Shown piece by piece: positions 36,861-49,502 of a stretch of DNA of 64,000 bases. A model generated the notes under the pieces. The model saw only the letters and a list, made by a program, of their open reading frames with translations. It was not told where the DNA came from and searched no databases. Location of the stretch: the NCBI RefSeq assembly GCF_900496995.4, contig NC_044012.1:3720001-3784000 (forward strand). The letters run 5' to 3'. Numbering within the stretch: the first letter of the stretch is position 1; each line of letters opens with the position of its first letter. Source of the DNA: Aquila chrysaetos chrysaetos. Taxonomy: Eukaryota; Chordata; Aves; Accipitriformes; Accipitridae. A program made the translations under genes and the position numbers.

Positions 36861-39800
36861 AGATCACTCTGGTTTTCATGGCACATAAAAGTAAAAACCA
36901 AGAAAATAGAATTTAAAAATACGCTAAACATTCATATCACAAAGCAAATAAGATACTTCACGAGTCGTGATAACATTGATTCATGAAGTCTGTAACCGAA
37001 CAATTGTTTTATATCAGGCAGAATAACTGTGAACGGAGAGATAGGCACTTGTACATTTAAATTAAAACACTAATTGGCCGATAAGATGTACCACAAAAAA
37101 TAATATCCAGACTCAAACTTCTTGGTGGTTTGTCAAACTGAAATGAGAAAGCTTTAGGCAAAAATAGAGAGCAAAATGGGGCAAGAATTTGGGATTCCAG
37201 ATCAGTGTCTGGCCTGGACACAGCTGACATCCAGGACTGCGATAAAAGGGAGAAAAAACAGAAAAAAAAATAAATTAAAAAATCCCACTACCACATTGCT
37301 CCAGCCTTTCCCTGATGTCTGAAAAATACCCAGAATTTTATTGTGAGAATATGCTGGCTTATAGTCAGCACAGGGACAAGAATAAATTAAAAAGCGGTGT
37401 TAAAATTACACAGGTGTAGGGGCTGACTTGAGCAACCCACTGAAGAGAGACATTTCCTCTAAAATCCACTTAAAAATCCACTTAAAATCTGCTTAGAGCA
37501 CAGTATATAAAGCATTCCTAGCACGGTTTGGGAAAAGGGGAGCTAGCTCTACACCTCAACAGCTTTATCCTCTTCTTCCCAATTGCCCCATTAGAGCTTT
37601 GCACCTACAACCAAAGCCATGGAGGACAATGAAAAAATATTGCTGGGTCCTTTCTCCTGCAGAAAAATGGCAGAAAAGCATTAAAAAGGAAGCACCCAAT
37701 CTGTGTTTTTCCCCTGGCAAAAATCAAAGTGTATTCAGCTGAAATATGTCCCGCTAGTTTGGTTTTCAGCTCTCCGGTACATCGAAATTTTCCTGCGAAA
37801 TCAGGCGCTTCCTGCCAAGATTTTAATTTATTTTTGAAATGTAGCTTTCTGTCCAAAATTGTCAGCGGATTTTCTCTTAAAATAGCTTAGAGTTATTGCA
37901 ATATTAAAAAGAAAAATTACCTTGCCTTTGACTTCCACACAGTGGGCTGCTCACAGAGGCTGGAGATAAGCACTGAGAACTGAGTGCACTCCTTAATTAT
38001 ATCTCCTTAATATAAAACTTTTTGTCTGCCTTTAATTTTACAGCACTTTCATGCAAAGCCAGGGCAGTGAAGAAAACAGCCATTTCTCCTTATGCTTTTC
38101 GTTAAGTGAAAACATCAAGGGTCACCAATAATTCACCTAAGTGAGGAAAGGATGGAACTGGAAAATGAGGCGGATTGTGGAAAAAATTGAATAATCTCTG
38201 GAGAAAAAGCAATTTATCCCTGCATTGGCAGATGGGTACAGACATGTGGATTTTGGTATAACATTCGTCTCATGGGACGCACCTCCCGGGGCCTGGACCC
38301 AACCAGGTTAACACATTTCTCAGGGAAAAATTTTGAATTTTTTTCATCAGTAAATAAAAATTCAATCACTGATTTATTTCTTGTTCAAGAGTGGTGCTTT
38401 TCAACCATTGAACAACTCCTGCCAGCCTGAGAAATGCTTGGTAACCCCAGATTTCTTTCTGGTTGATGGAAATTTTCTGCTTTGTGACAGAGGAATAAAT
38501 TGTCAATAAAAAATGGGGGGGGGGGGGGGGAAGTCAACAAAATTGATGAATCGTGATAGGTTTTTAGGATGAGAAAAAATAGCACATTCTAAATAATTTC
38601 TGGTCAACAATATGTACATAGGAATAAAATTTAGTGTCACCGTTTTAATTCTTCCTCCCACAGAATCTATATTGTCTAACAAGTAAAAATATTAAGAAAA
38701 AAAACAAACCCATTTTGGTCAAGAGCTATAAGGCAGCTACGTGAATTTGAATGATTTTCACTCTCGTATACCACTTCAGAATACAAAGATCATAACATAC
38801 AAATAAATTGCAGAACAAGGCAAAGTGAGAAAGTAGATAAAAAGTATTCAAAGTATTATTTGCTTGATCGTCACCATAGGGCCAGAATCAGCCTTTGCGT
38901 CACTGTGGACTGCTAATAATACCACACTGGGTTAAGGCTTGGGAAATAAATGCAACCTATCTCTAATGCAAACACGTAACATGAAGGAAACAAATGTGTT
39001 TGTCCACGAGAGGTCTCTAGAGCCTTGTATAATCTCAGGATATTTCCATATATTCCTCTTCTCCTGCTTTGAAATGAGAGGGATGTTTGGATGCTCATGT
39101 CCCTTCACCGGCTCATGAGGATTTCCCCATGTGTGCCCCCTCTGGATCCGGCACATTTTGGCCTTCCTCAGCCAGGAGGAGGAGGAGGATGGATGGGGCA
39201 TCTGCAGAAGGAGTGGGCAAATGTCTCCAAAGGGGAGGAAGAAGTAATTTGGGGCAGCAAGGGTTTGCATCCATGCTCCCCTTTGATAGAAAAAGTATAC
39301 ATTAGCCCCTGGCTTATGAGAGCAGCTAAGGCAAAGAGCACGTATTGCTTGCTTGACCCGTAGATAAAGAGGGGAAGAGGTATTCGTTCTTGTGAAAACA
39401 TCTTATTTACTACCAAACAACTGGTCAGTCAACGGTGGCACTGCTGGCACTGCAAGCTGTGGGGAGGACAGGAAAAGTGTCAAGTACTTTTTTAAGTTTT
39501 AACTGGAGACCTCTAATACGCTGGAGGATATTTGTAAAAGATGCTGTCTTAGCAAATGAGTGGTTACTTTAGCAATTTCTCTGCTGAAATAATGGGAATT
39601 CCCTACAAGCCGTTGACCTTTCTAGATTGTCAACATCATTAAGGGTTTGTACAACTTTACTATTGAAACACTAATATCGATTTTGACCTCCTTACAAACA
39701 TTTGTCCTATTCTTGCAGACTAGTTAATAAAAGGTACATTTTGATTTGGAACATTCAGAAATCAAATGAAATTACATTTTGGTTGTATAATTACCAACTA

Positions 39801-40512
39801 TTTCTGCTTTAGTCAGTTCCTGACCAGGAGACAGAAGAATTACCAAATGTTCACAGCACAAATGCTTTTATATGTAAATCCCACTGCAAGAAAACTTTGT
39901 AGAACAAACATATTCTGAAAGTATTTATAGATGATAGTGGACACATTTGGAGAATCCGTTCTCACAATTTCACAAGAAAAGATTATGCTTCTTTCTGTTT
40001 GTCTAAACAGTGAGTTGTAACTTGTTGGCCAGTACCACCATTTACTTCCTGTGGGACATTGTTTCTTCAGTCTCCGTAACTGTTCTGAGTACAGGTGAGA
40101 TTAAATCCAGTCTCTGCGTATCCTTCCCACAAAATATATCTCCTTGCTGAAGAGCTGGAGCATTCTCAGCACCTGGCAATTCCTCTTACCACCCTGTGAC
40201 CAAAGACTAAAGCAGAAGACACATATTAAACAGCTCGCTTAAAGACAGCAGACTTTAATTTTGGAGCTCTTAATTTTTCTATGTCAGTAACAGTGGCTGG
40301 GATTCGCAGAGGGTACGAACGGAGAACGTGAAGGGAAGACAGAAGCTGCAATGCACTGAATTAACGCTGGTTTTACCAAGCACTTTTGAAAATCCCAGCA
40401 ACCATTTTTGTCTTGGCCAACCTCGGTAACTGTTAAGTCTTATCAAAGGATGTCACGAGGAGAGTGGAATTCTGCTCTAGGAGTTTTAAAGAGGAATAAA
40501 ATAAGTCTTTAC
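36861..40512. other. Non-coding: no gene recognised; G16 run at 38515-38530
   Basis: AT-rich sequence with a 16-base G homopolymer and no recognised exon or repeat family. Confidence 0.55.
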
Positions 40513-40648
40513 CTCTTCTAACACACATTTCACCAAATCCCCGTTGGCTGTCATAAGCAGGGCATAAATCTCCATAGCTAATACCTTCGCATATTCTTCC
40601 TTGGAAATATTTTTGCTTGCTTCCTTTACCAAAAATGGAAACGTATCC
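40513..40648 (-). CDS. Candidate orphan internal exon (45 codons), function unknown
   Basis: The minus strand has acceptor TTTATCTTTCAG|G and donor GAAGAG|GTAAAG around 136 nt. The open frame encodes a helical-looking peptide beginning DTFPFLVKEASKN, continuing ISKEEYAKVLAMEIYALL and ending GDLVKCVLEE. The entry phase (one base completing a codon) would accept the phase-2 donor of exon 10 of the upstream gene, and the exit is phase 0. I do not recognise the peptide. It could be an exon of an unrelated gene, an alternative 3' exon, or chance. Confidence 0.3.
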
Positions 40649-43600
40649 CTGAAAGATAAACACTGTGTGCCTGAGAGCGGCACCCCCACCCAGCCCTGGG
40701 CGAGCGGGGTCTCGGAGTCGGATCTCAGCACAGACTTCCTCAGATCACGGCCCCGTGGAGCTTTCGCGAAGACGGCGGCCCCCAGAAGATCTGGGCTTTG
40801 AACAATGAATGCCTTAAGTGTGGTTTTCAACTTTTTTTTTTTTTTTTCCCCTGATTTGTGGACCATTAAAAATGTTCCAGCAGGGATACAGGATACCCTT
40901 TAAAAATATGGAGATTTCTGTGTAGCATATGTGAACTCTTCTTCCTTACTCCCCTTTCATGGAGCCCCAGGGAGCTGCTGGAAACGCTGGCCCTGGGAGA
41001 TCAAACAAGCTCGGGCTCTGTGAATCAGACAGGGGAAACAAATTCAAGAGACAAGGTCCTCCCGGAAACACCCTCCGGCGTCGTTTGAGAAGACAAATTG
41101 GAAGTGCAAGTCCCAGGAGACTGAAGGGGGAGAGACAGCAAAACCATCCCGAACTCATGAAAAGAGAAAGAAGCAACCTGAAGTGAGCAAAGAGACGGCC
41201 AGGGTGATGCTTTCCTCTGGGACGGCATTGCCAAGAGATGCGCAGGAGCTTTCCACCACGACTGACTGTGCTGTGGCAACGCAGCTCCAGCTAACGTGGA
41301 AGACAACGAACACATCTGGGTGCTTTCCTGCTCCCGGCACCCGTTCGTCCGTGCACTTGCACAAAATTGCCCAGGGTCCTTGCTCCTCAGTCAGTGAGAA
41401 CTAATAAAGTGCCATAAACTATATTGTTTTCTATGAAATAGTGCATTTAAATCATGTCTGGTGTGAGTGAGGGAGGGTTTAAATAAAATAAATGCAGAAA
41501 AGAATCTCCATGTAATGATTTGATATTTTTCCCTTGAGACAGAGTCAGTTGAGTCCATGTAAAAGAGGGTGCAGAATCACAGCTCATCAATGAAGCTGAG
41601 AAAGCCTGAGGGAGAAAGAGATGGTTAGAAATGGGTCTTCATCATCCAGCTTATACCAGTTACAGAAGAGCCTCAAACATCAGCAGAGCTTCTCTGTGCT
41701 CCAGCACTTCCCAACTGTTACATGAGCCTTTGAAGGGCTTAGCGTTGGCCAAAGTCAGGATCCAAGAGCTGAAACCAAACTCCATAACCACTTCCTACAG
41801 CAGAAACATTTGGTATTCTGGTTATATCAGGACTGCCTTGTCCATGGGAAACTACTGTGTTTTGGAGATCATAAGTGTGAACACAGATCCCGAGTCTTCT
41901 TGTGAGCATCACTCCATGCTTGTTCATTTGCGTGTAGAGCTGCACATCTTTTGCATGCTTTGCCACTATGTCCTTTTCTCGCTGAGACAAATGTAAAAAC
42001 ATGGAAATATTGTTTAAGGAACATTTCATCCACAATTCATTAAGGCAAGGGATAACTGAGCTAATCATCACTCATTTCAGTGCTTTTCCATCATTTCCAG
42101 AATACCAAATTATCCAGGAACAAGGTGCTCCACTAAATATCCTGATAATGCTAACTGTGCTGCTTGAGCTGATCCAGTCATCACTATGAAACCCAAAGAC
42201 TAGCAGTGATCTGAAGGAAAAACTTTGGTATTATCATCATGGTATATTCACACTATATATTAAAACTGAGGATTCTTCATAGCCATTGGGCTCTCCACAG
42301 TCCAAAGCAACTATTTCCAAAAGATAACGTGCAACACAACTTCTGCAAAATTATTTCATCATTCTTTGCAGTCACAGTTTTAACTATTTTACTGGGAGCG
42401 ATTGCACAGCATTTATGTGATGTAACACACATCAGATATCTACAGCGGGTGCTACCTTGTTTCGCTCACGGGTTTGACTGCGTTCTGTTTCTTTTGCAGA
42501 CTTTCCCCCCCTTCTTCATCTTGCCTGCTCCATGTCCCACCCCAAAAGGCGTGAAGGCTCCTGTAGGTCTGGGCAGAGCTCACAAGAGGCTGCGAGGGCG
42601 TATGGGAAGCTGCGACGAACGTAAAGTAAACTCTCGGGTTAATATTTAAAGAATGCTGCTATAGAATTGGCCAGACAATTTCTTCCCCCGAGTTTTCCCA
42701 TGGGTAAAAGACAGACCATAGCTCTTCCTTCCCATGAAAGGCACTTTGATCTCCCTTGATGAAATGCTTTATGTATTTTGGCAGTTTAGTGTAATTGGCT
42801 CTGATGGCTCAAGGCTCTTCCCCATCCCCAAAATTCTTCTATGTCGGTGTTTGTTCTGAAAGCCTCACACAACACACGGCTCTTCTAAGTGCACGACAGA
42901 TCAAGAGCAGCGTATTTATGGCTTTGGGAAAATCTCATTAGAGATCATTTAAAAAACTCCTTCTTCATTATGAAAAGCATTTTGTGTGGCTGCTTTGTCT
43001 TAATGGGAGTCAAACCCCATGTCGTCAGAAAGCTGCCTGACATGTACAATTATGAATTGCTCAACAGCAGCTGCAGAAGGACTCGGTCATGTCTGATGGG
43101 ACTTATTCTTAGATATTTGAACTAAACATTATGTCACCCCTCCTGTCACGGCTGAGGGTTGCCAGCTCAGCAAAGCAGTGGTGCGATACCGGGGCTCCCG
43201 CGAGAAGACCGCCGTCAGGAGAGGAGAACATTTCTCATCAGCATGGAGATGCAGAGATACATCTCACATCGGCATTTACACCGAGCAACTCTTATTTTCT
43301 CACCTCTCCGTGAGTTATGACATTTATTCACAACTATTGTTTTGGTGTAGAGAGTATGGTCAACAGGGCTGTATCTGAAAAGTCACTTATTTTGTTAATC
43401 TAATAGAGGAAGGAAAACATTCCTGGCATTATGGTTTTATCAGCTTATAAACATGTGGTAGAAGCCTGCATGCCTTAGAATAACAGCAGAAACAAGACTG
43501 GGAAAGGAAACATTGAGATCTGGATGCTTTAGTAAAGACAACCAACAGCACAGCACATTGTGTAACCTCAGAGCTTTTCCCACTCCTCATCTCTGCAAAA

Positions 43601-46600
43601 CGCTATTAAATATTCTTAAACTTTGGGGGCCTGTAATTAATTTTTTAAATTCCTTATCAACTGATTAGCCAGCCCTTACTCAAAGGACATTTATGATTGA
43701 CAACAAAAACAACAAACAGTGGAATTTCCCGTGCTTCATCCAAAAGGAAGGTTTAAAAAGTTAATCAAAACGTATCAAGTGTGCATAATTTGGGTTGTTT
43801 TGCCGAAGGAAAAAACTGAGATTTCCACTGAAAAGGGGTGACGGGACTAAAAACCATCATTGTCTCCTTGCCTGAATAGTTGCTACTTTCACGGCCTTAA
43901 GAGCAGAGAAAAAATACAAATAGCATTTTTGACCTGTAGAAAGGTGTAAGTCAGTCAGTTTCCAGATGTCCTCATGGTCACTTTTTCTCTGTTTATAGAT
44001 ATATACACAACATTGGCTCATGTCACCACAGACGTGTGCTTGCTTCCATGCCTTCAACCATGACATTGCCCTTGCTCCTGCCCCAGCTGCTTCACCCTGC
44101 CCTGGCACCTTGGTTTACTGGGATTTCTAGGGAGCTGAATTTTTATCCTACTGGTGCTGAGCTGCATAGTCCTGTCTGGATGTGTCGTATCTTATCCCCC
44201 TAGACATGGGATGTGACCAAACCTGGTGTCAAGCAACTTAGATTTTATGGTGGAACTTCTGAAAGAGATGACGACCGCTTTCACTCACACTGAGATATCA
44301 GCATATTTAGGCACCCACAACAGCACTTCTTCTGCACTGGATGCGATATGCAGAATGCAGGTCTGTCCCTTCAAGGTGCAAACAGGATGAGACCAAAGGC
44401 CTTTCATCTTTTTCCCATCCTTTTCATCCTCTCATCCAAAAGCATTCATGCCTCCTGACACATGGAAATTTGCTGGGTTCGGTGAACAAACTCAAACGAC
44501 AGAGTCATATGAGGGTTGAAATCAAGGCAGCATCTGTGCTGAGGTTTTTTTGCTTATGAAAGTCTCCATTTGTGATGGTTAAAGGCACCAGCTTAAGGCT
44601 ACTGTAATTATTGAGGGCTGTCTTCTCCTTATGTGGGTGTTTTTTTCACCAATAGTGGAGTTCATGCTTTGGCAGAGATCGGCTAAGAGCCCCTTTCAGC
44701 TCTATTTTTAAAAATCAAACTTTAAAGGGATATGGGCAGTCTATTTATCCTTGCAATTGAAAACATCTAATTAGCATTTTATAACGCCAGTTTTATGGGG
44801 TGAGGTCTCTACGTGCTGCAGAAGATTCCTCCATAATCATAAGACCACAAAGGCTGGAGATCTACAATGTATTTCAGAAAAAGAAAGACAAACAGATGAC
44901 AATTAAAAAAAATCCCCAAACCCAAGAAGATGCTTCAAGCCAACGGTACAGGTAGGAGAATTAAGGTCATCTCTCAAGCAGAAGGGAAAAATGAGGCTAT
45001 AGAGTTAGTCAAGGTGGTGGGGCCCAGATGTGCCAGAGATGCCCCTGAATGCAGAAACCAAAGTCACTTGGTCACATCCAAAAGAAATTTCCACCTTGTC
45101 GAGTCTCTCCAGACAAATAATTGCAGAAGAGACACTCTGTAGAGGTAAAACTTCTCTCCCTCACGCCCCAGCCCTCCAGGGCTGGCACAGCCATGGGCTG
45201 CACCCAGACCCTCACTCCTGCCAACATCTTCTTGCTCAAATGGCATCTGATGGACCTCCTTCTGCAAATCACATTTCTAACACCTATAGGAACCAGAAGT
45301 CCTGCACAGGTCTCAGATGTCCCAGGAGATGTGACAAGGACTTCAGCCATGAACCATTCCCAGGTTTATTGTGCACGGGACCATTTCTAAGTTACTTTGA
45401 CCAAAGCATTTGGGGTCAGCACTTAAGAAATGCTGTCCCATGCACAGCTACCAAGCAATGTAGGAGGACACTCCAGAAGAGCATGGCACTCCTACTTACC
45501 CCTCTATATCTTTCCTGGAAAACATGACAAATATGTCAGCGAAGCTGCTGGGATATGTCAGCTATGCATCTCCACCCCCATGCTGTGGATCAAGAAAAAA
45601 AAGTCATTCACCACTCAGCGTATTTGGAAAGTCTCTTGTGCACAGAGCAGACACCTCCAGACGTCTCCATTGGTGACGTTATTTATAAGTGGACCAAACA
45701 GCTTGTTAGGCTAATTGCTCCTGGAGGGATTTAACCCTACTGAGAAAACTTGAACAGGGCTCAACTCTTCCAGAGCATTAGCTGCCACTCCTCCCTTTGA
45801 TTTACATCCCTCGTAAAATTTTATGGCCAGATTAGAATGAACTTCATTTGCACTGTGGTTTTAGTAAAGCTTTTTATGCTGAATAAAAGCAAAAATCAAT
45901 GCTGTAACTAGTTACAGCCTCAACCGGGAAAGGAAAATGCCTCAAAACAGGGGGGAGGACGCAAAAAGCCCCCCAGAACAGATCCCTTTGGAGGCCCTGC
46001 TTCAGACACCTGAGCTCTGAGTCCAAGTACGTTAGGAGAGCAGCAACAATAAAAAAGCCACAGTTTAGGGAAGAGCAATTTTGGATGGAGAAAGACTGAT
46101 ATGGCTTTTTATGGCAAACAAGAGGGAGCTTGAGGCAGTCGGGGTTCCAGTACATGGGAGAAGGGAGTGGGTTGTTATCAGTCATTTTGTCTGGAATGTC
46201 TTTGAGTCATTTGGCTGCTGAGCTTGTTCTTACGGAGGGAAAAGTCTACTTTTGAAATAATTGGTTGCTTTGCAGAGATAATTCAGCCATATAGCACTTT
46301 TTTTTTTTAATAAATTACAGAACTCCCTGGGCTACATTTTGCTTCACCAACTGTAAAGCTAGGACATAAATCCAAAGAGAAAAAAAGATTTCTTTTCACC
46401 AGTGAAATACAGTGTCACTGAAAATGGCCTTTACATCTATACTACGAATACATGAAAGATTGCAAAAAGGAAGGAGAATAAATAAGCCTAGTAAAATATT
46501 TACCATTCTAGACATCAGTAGCCAAGGCCAGATTGATGGGAACTGCTTAGTTTGGGGCTGACAGCCTTTAAATGACCTCTTTACAAGTGCCTGAGTCTTG

Positions 46601-48974
46601 AAATCCAATGTGCATGTGAGCTCCAGTGGGACGCACAAGTATTTTATGCAAGTATTTTGCCGTGTCAGGCGCTGGCCCATTGACAGCAGCAGGAATTACA
46701 GGTGTTCAGTTCCTCCCAGACGTGCAAAATGCAGATGCTGGAAAGCAGCTCATCCCGACAAGGCTCCAGCTGCCTCTCTTCATGCCGGACGAGAGCAGAT
46801 CATATGCTACATTTCACTTCTGGCCAGGACTTGCCTCCATTTACTGCTTTTTTTTGCTCAAAATTAATGCTTTTGGGCTGCAGAAGCATTTCCCAAGATG
46901 GATTTTTCCACCGAGAAAGGAGCCACAAGAGAAGGACCACTTCATATGGTCAAAGCGTGGGGCTTGGTAGATTTATTTTAAATTAAATAAGTTATTCCAT
47001 GTGTCCTGGACACAAGCTCACTATAAACTAATTTGAAATCCAGAGAGAAAACCCCCGACAGTCAATTTTTCAGTCCTTCAAGCTGAAATACCGTACCAGT
47101 AGTTCATCACCTGGCAAATAAACCTGCCAGCTCAAAACTTTATTAATCATTTTCTGTACCCTGCTTGAACTTTTCCAAACTGAACTCAGGAGTGCTCTAA
47201 TTCTCCATCCACTGGTACCAAAAGAAACAAGGGGACAAAAGGAGAGATATGAAGGTTACATCATCCTCCTCTGCCTCCTCCACTGCAGGAACATGAACTT
47301 CAGAGACTACAATTCGGGGGAGATACCTGCCATTTGCCCCACAGCATCCCCAGTTGTAACCCAGTTTCTGTGGGTCAGAAACAGCCAGGTCAATACCTTC
47401 CTTGATGGGATGGATTTTTAATTTTTGGCCTGGACAGGGAATTTTTTTACATCAATTTCTCAAACTATCATTCCAGAGTAATAATTAACAATTTTTCTTA
47501 TTATCTACATTGTCCAACACTTCCAAAGAGGCACCTGATTATGTGCCTGTATTCCTTCTTCTAAATGGTAATGTTTCAGTCTTCAAGAAAAAAAAAAAAA
47601 GGAAAGAGATGACCAAAACTCCACAGAAAAAAGGAACAGACATTCCTGGGATCATAGCAAAACAAGCCACATACTTAGTAGGAACAAACTGTAATGTATA
47701 ACATAGTTATTTTTCTAACCTTTCTAAAATTACCTATTTGACTGATTTCTTATGTGTAAAAAGAGGCATAAGGCCTTCCCTTCTGTCAGAGTACCATTGT
47801 CTCGCGTAATTTAGAAGCTCCCTGTTTTACCAGCGCACAGACAGATTGAAGACATCTTTAAGTTTATGCAAGACTCACAAGAATGCGTTTCTTAATACCA
47901 CTGTAACTAAGGAAGTATTTATAGAAGTCCAGCTAAAATCCAAAGGTCTGAATCAATGACTATACCGAAAGAAATGCAATTGTAAGTCTGCTTTACCCAT
48001 ACAGCTGATGGTTTGGGTTGCAAGGAGGGGCACGGCACTTGGACCACAAATCTGTGCATTCGGTGGGGTACAGCTCACAGGCACAAATGCAGAACAGGGA
48101 CAATGTTATTCATCAGGGAGTGGGAATCTCTCTACCCTACTGCACAGCTGTAGAAGAGACTGCTGATAAAATCAGCCTGTTGCATCATATCAGGCTGTTG
48201 CTGGCATCATCCCAGCCTTGTTCAGTAATGCATCCCAAATTTGAACATGCAGTCATTGCCATGATATATATAGGCTGAATAATTTTACATTTGTGCACCT
48301 ATTCTGCATATAATGCTGTTATAGTAATAGTGTAAGGACTATCTCAGAAAGGGGAAAGTCTTCTTTAAAGTCTGTTAAAGTCTCCTCCAGTGTCAGCCTA
48401 AGCAGAGATTATAAATATATATATACGCGCCCAGATTTCACTACATTCTTAAATGGAGTGGAGGTACTATTACAACACATCCTCATGATGCTCCCAGCAG
48501 TTGCGTAGCGTTGCTGCCTGGTATAGAGAATGAGGCATCTTTCCTTAATTCCTTCTATCCAGATCTTCCAATATAACCATTTTTTCTTGACATATCATAA
48601 GTATTGTTTAATTTTCAGTACTTAATGGCAAGATGCATCTAGGTGGGGAATACACTGTAGGCTACCTTGGCCCAGCAGCTATCAGTGACTAACAGGAATG
48701 TTGTGATCAATATGGCATCTAAGTTCAAGAGAATGATGAGAAATTCAGATCTTCTAAATTGGACTACCAGGCCCTTGCTTTCCTTCAGACCAGGGAAAAA
48801 TACGTTTGTACCACTTATTTAATTGGCCATTAATGCTACTCCTAGAAGACACTTCATTTAGATGTGCTTTCTCCTACTTGTTCCAGTTCAGCTCTCATAC
48901 AGTCATAGAGAAGACTATCAAATCAGTGTCGTTTCCTCTAATAGCTTTTTCCCATGTTTTAACGACTATAAAAA
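40649..48974. other. Non-coding: no gene recognised
   Basis: The longest frames (136 codons plus, 42239-42649; 110 codons minus, 41739-42071; 165 codons plus, 45030-45527) have no splice or family support. Short A and T homopolymers occur near 40832 (T), 46300 (T) and 47588 (A). The PEP-synthase catalytic domains were looked for on the minus strand and not found. Confidence 0.55.
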
Positions 48975-48997
48975 CCAGAGTTCAGAAAGATAGAGCT

Positions 48998-49003
48998 TTT
49001 ATT
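48998..49003 (-). terminator. Candidate polyadenylation signal AATAAA for the 49-60 kb gene
   Basis: The minus strand reads GAAATAAAAGCTC here, about 450 bp past the predicted TGA and just beyond the CR1-derived segment of the 3' UTR. It is the first canonical AATAAA I found after exon 11. No transcript evidence is available. Confidence 0.4.
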
Positions 49004-49035
49004 TCAAAAACAAATCTGAAAGAACAGAGGAACTG

Positions 49036-49350
49036 CTAAATTGGGTCAGAGATCCACGTAGCCCAGTGTCCTGGTCTTCACGGTGGGGAGCAGCTGGCAG
49101 TTTAGGAAAAATACCAAAAGACAGAGCATAGAGCGATCCCTCCTAGTGCACTCTTCCTGCAATCGGCTGTTCAGAGGTTTCCTTTAAATTGCCTCCAGAC
49201 CACCATGGTTAGCAACCACTAAAAGCTGCACAACTAAAAATGTATATCTCATTTCTCTCCAAATCCTTTTATACCCTTGACCTCCACAGCATCCTGTGAC
49301 AATGAGTTCCACACCCAAAACTGTGCATTTTGCAGGGAGTAACATTTTTT
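49036..49350 (-). mobile_element. CR1 LINE 3' end (reverse orientation), inside the predicted 3' UTR
   Basis: The plus strand reads TTGGGTCAGAGATCCACGTA, then GCCCAGTGTCCTG, and ends near TTGACCTCCACAGCATCC and GACAATGAGTTCCACA. This is the reverse complement of the well-known CR1 3' region ('GTGGAACTCATTGCCACAG', 'ACTGGGCTAGATGGACC', 'TCTGACCCA'). The copy is diverged and 5'-truncated, with minus-strand orientation, the same sense as the host gene. Confidence 0.75.
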
Positions 49351-49447
49351 TTTTGAAAGCTGCTGCTTGCTAACGATGCTGGGACAAGCTTGCAAATGCT
49401 CACGGGGGAGAGCTGTCGGTCGCAGGGTGCCAGGAGGAAAGGTCGGG

Positions 49448-49502
49448 TCATTTGGCTTTTGAACCAAGCTGCAAATTTGGAACCAGCTGGGCGGCTTCAT
49501 CC
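49448..49502 (-). CDS. Exon 11, predicted terminal exon (residues 388-405 and stop)
   Basis: A strong acceptor (CGCTGCTCTTCTTACAG|G) lies 1.1 kb after exon 10 and is in the matching phase. It completes R388 and adds DEAAQLVPNLQLGSKAK before TGA. No family similarity supports this 17-residue tail, so the call rests on splice quality, phase, and a polyadenylation signal about 450 bp further on. An alternative acceptor 31 nt upstream (CTCGCCGCAG) would change the frame relation to the downstream acceptor and add different residues. Confidence 0.5.

Noticed and set aside
41739..42071. 110-codon minus-strand ORF considered as an exon upstream of the 40.5-kb segment
   Set aside because: It has no usable donor in the right phase and no recognised homology.
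45030..45527. 165-codon plus-strand ORF, the longest outside the GC-rich island
   Set aside because: The composition is not protein-like, several other frames overlap it, and no splice signals or family motifs are present.
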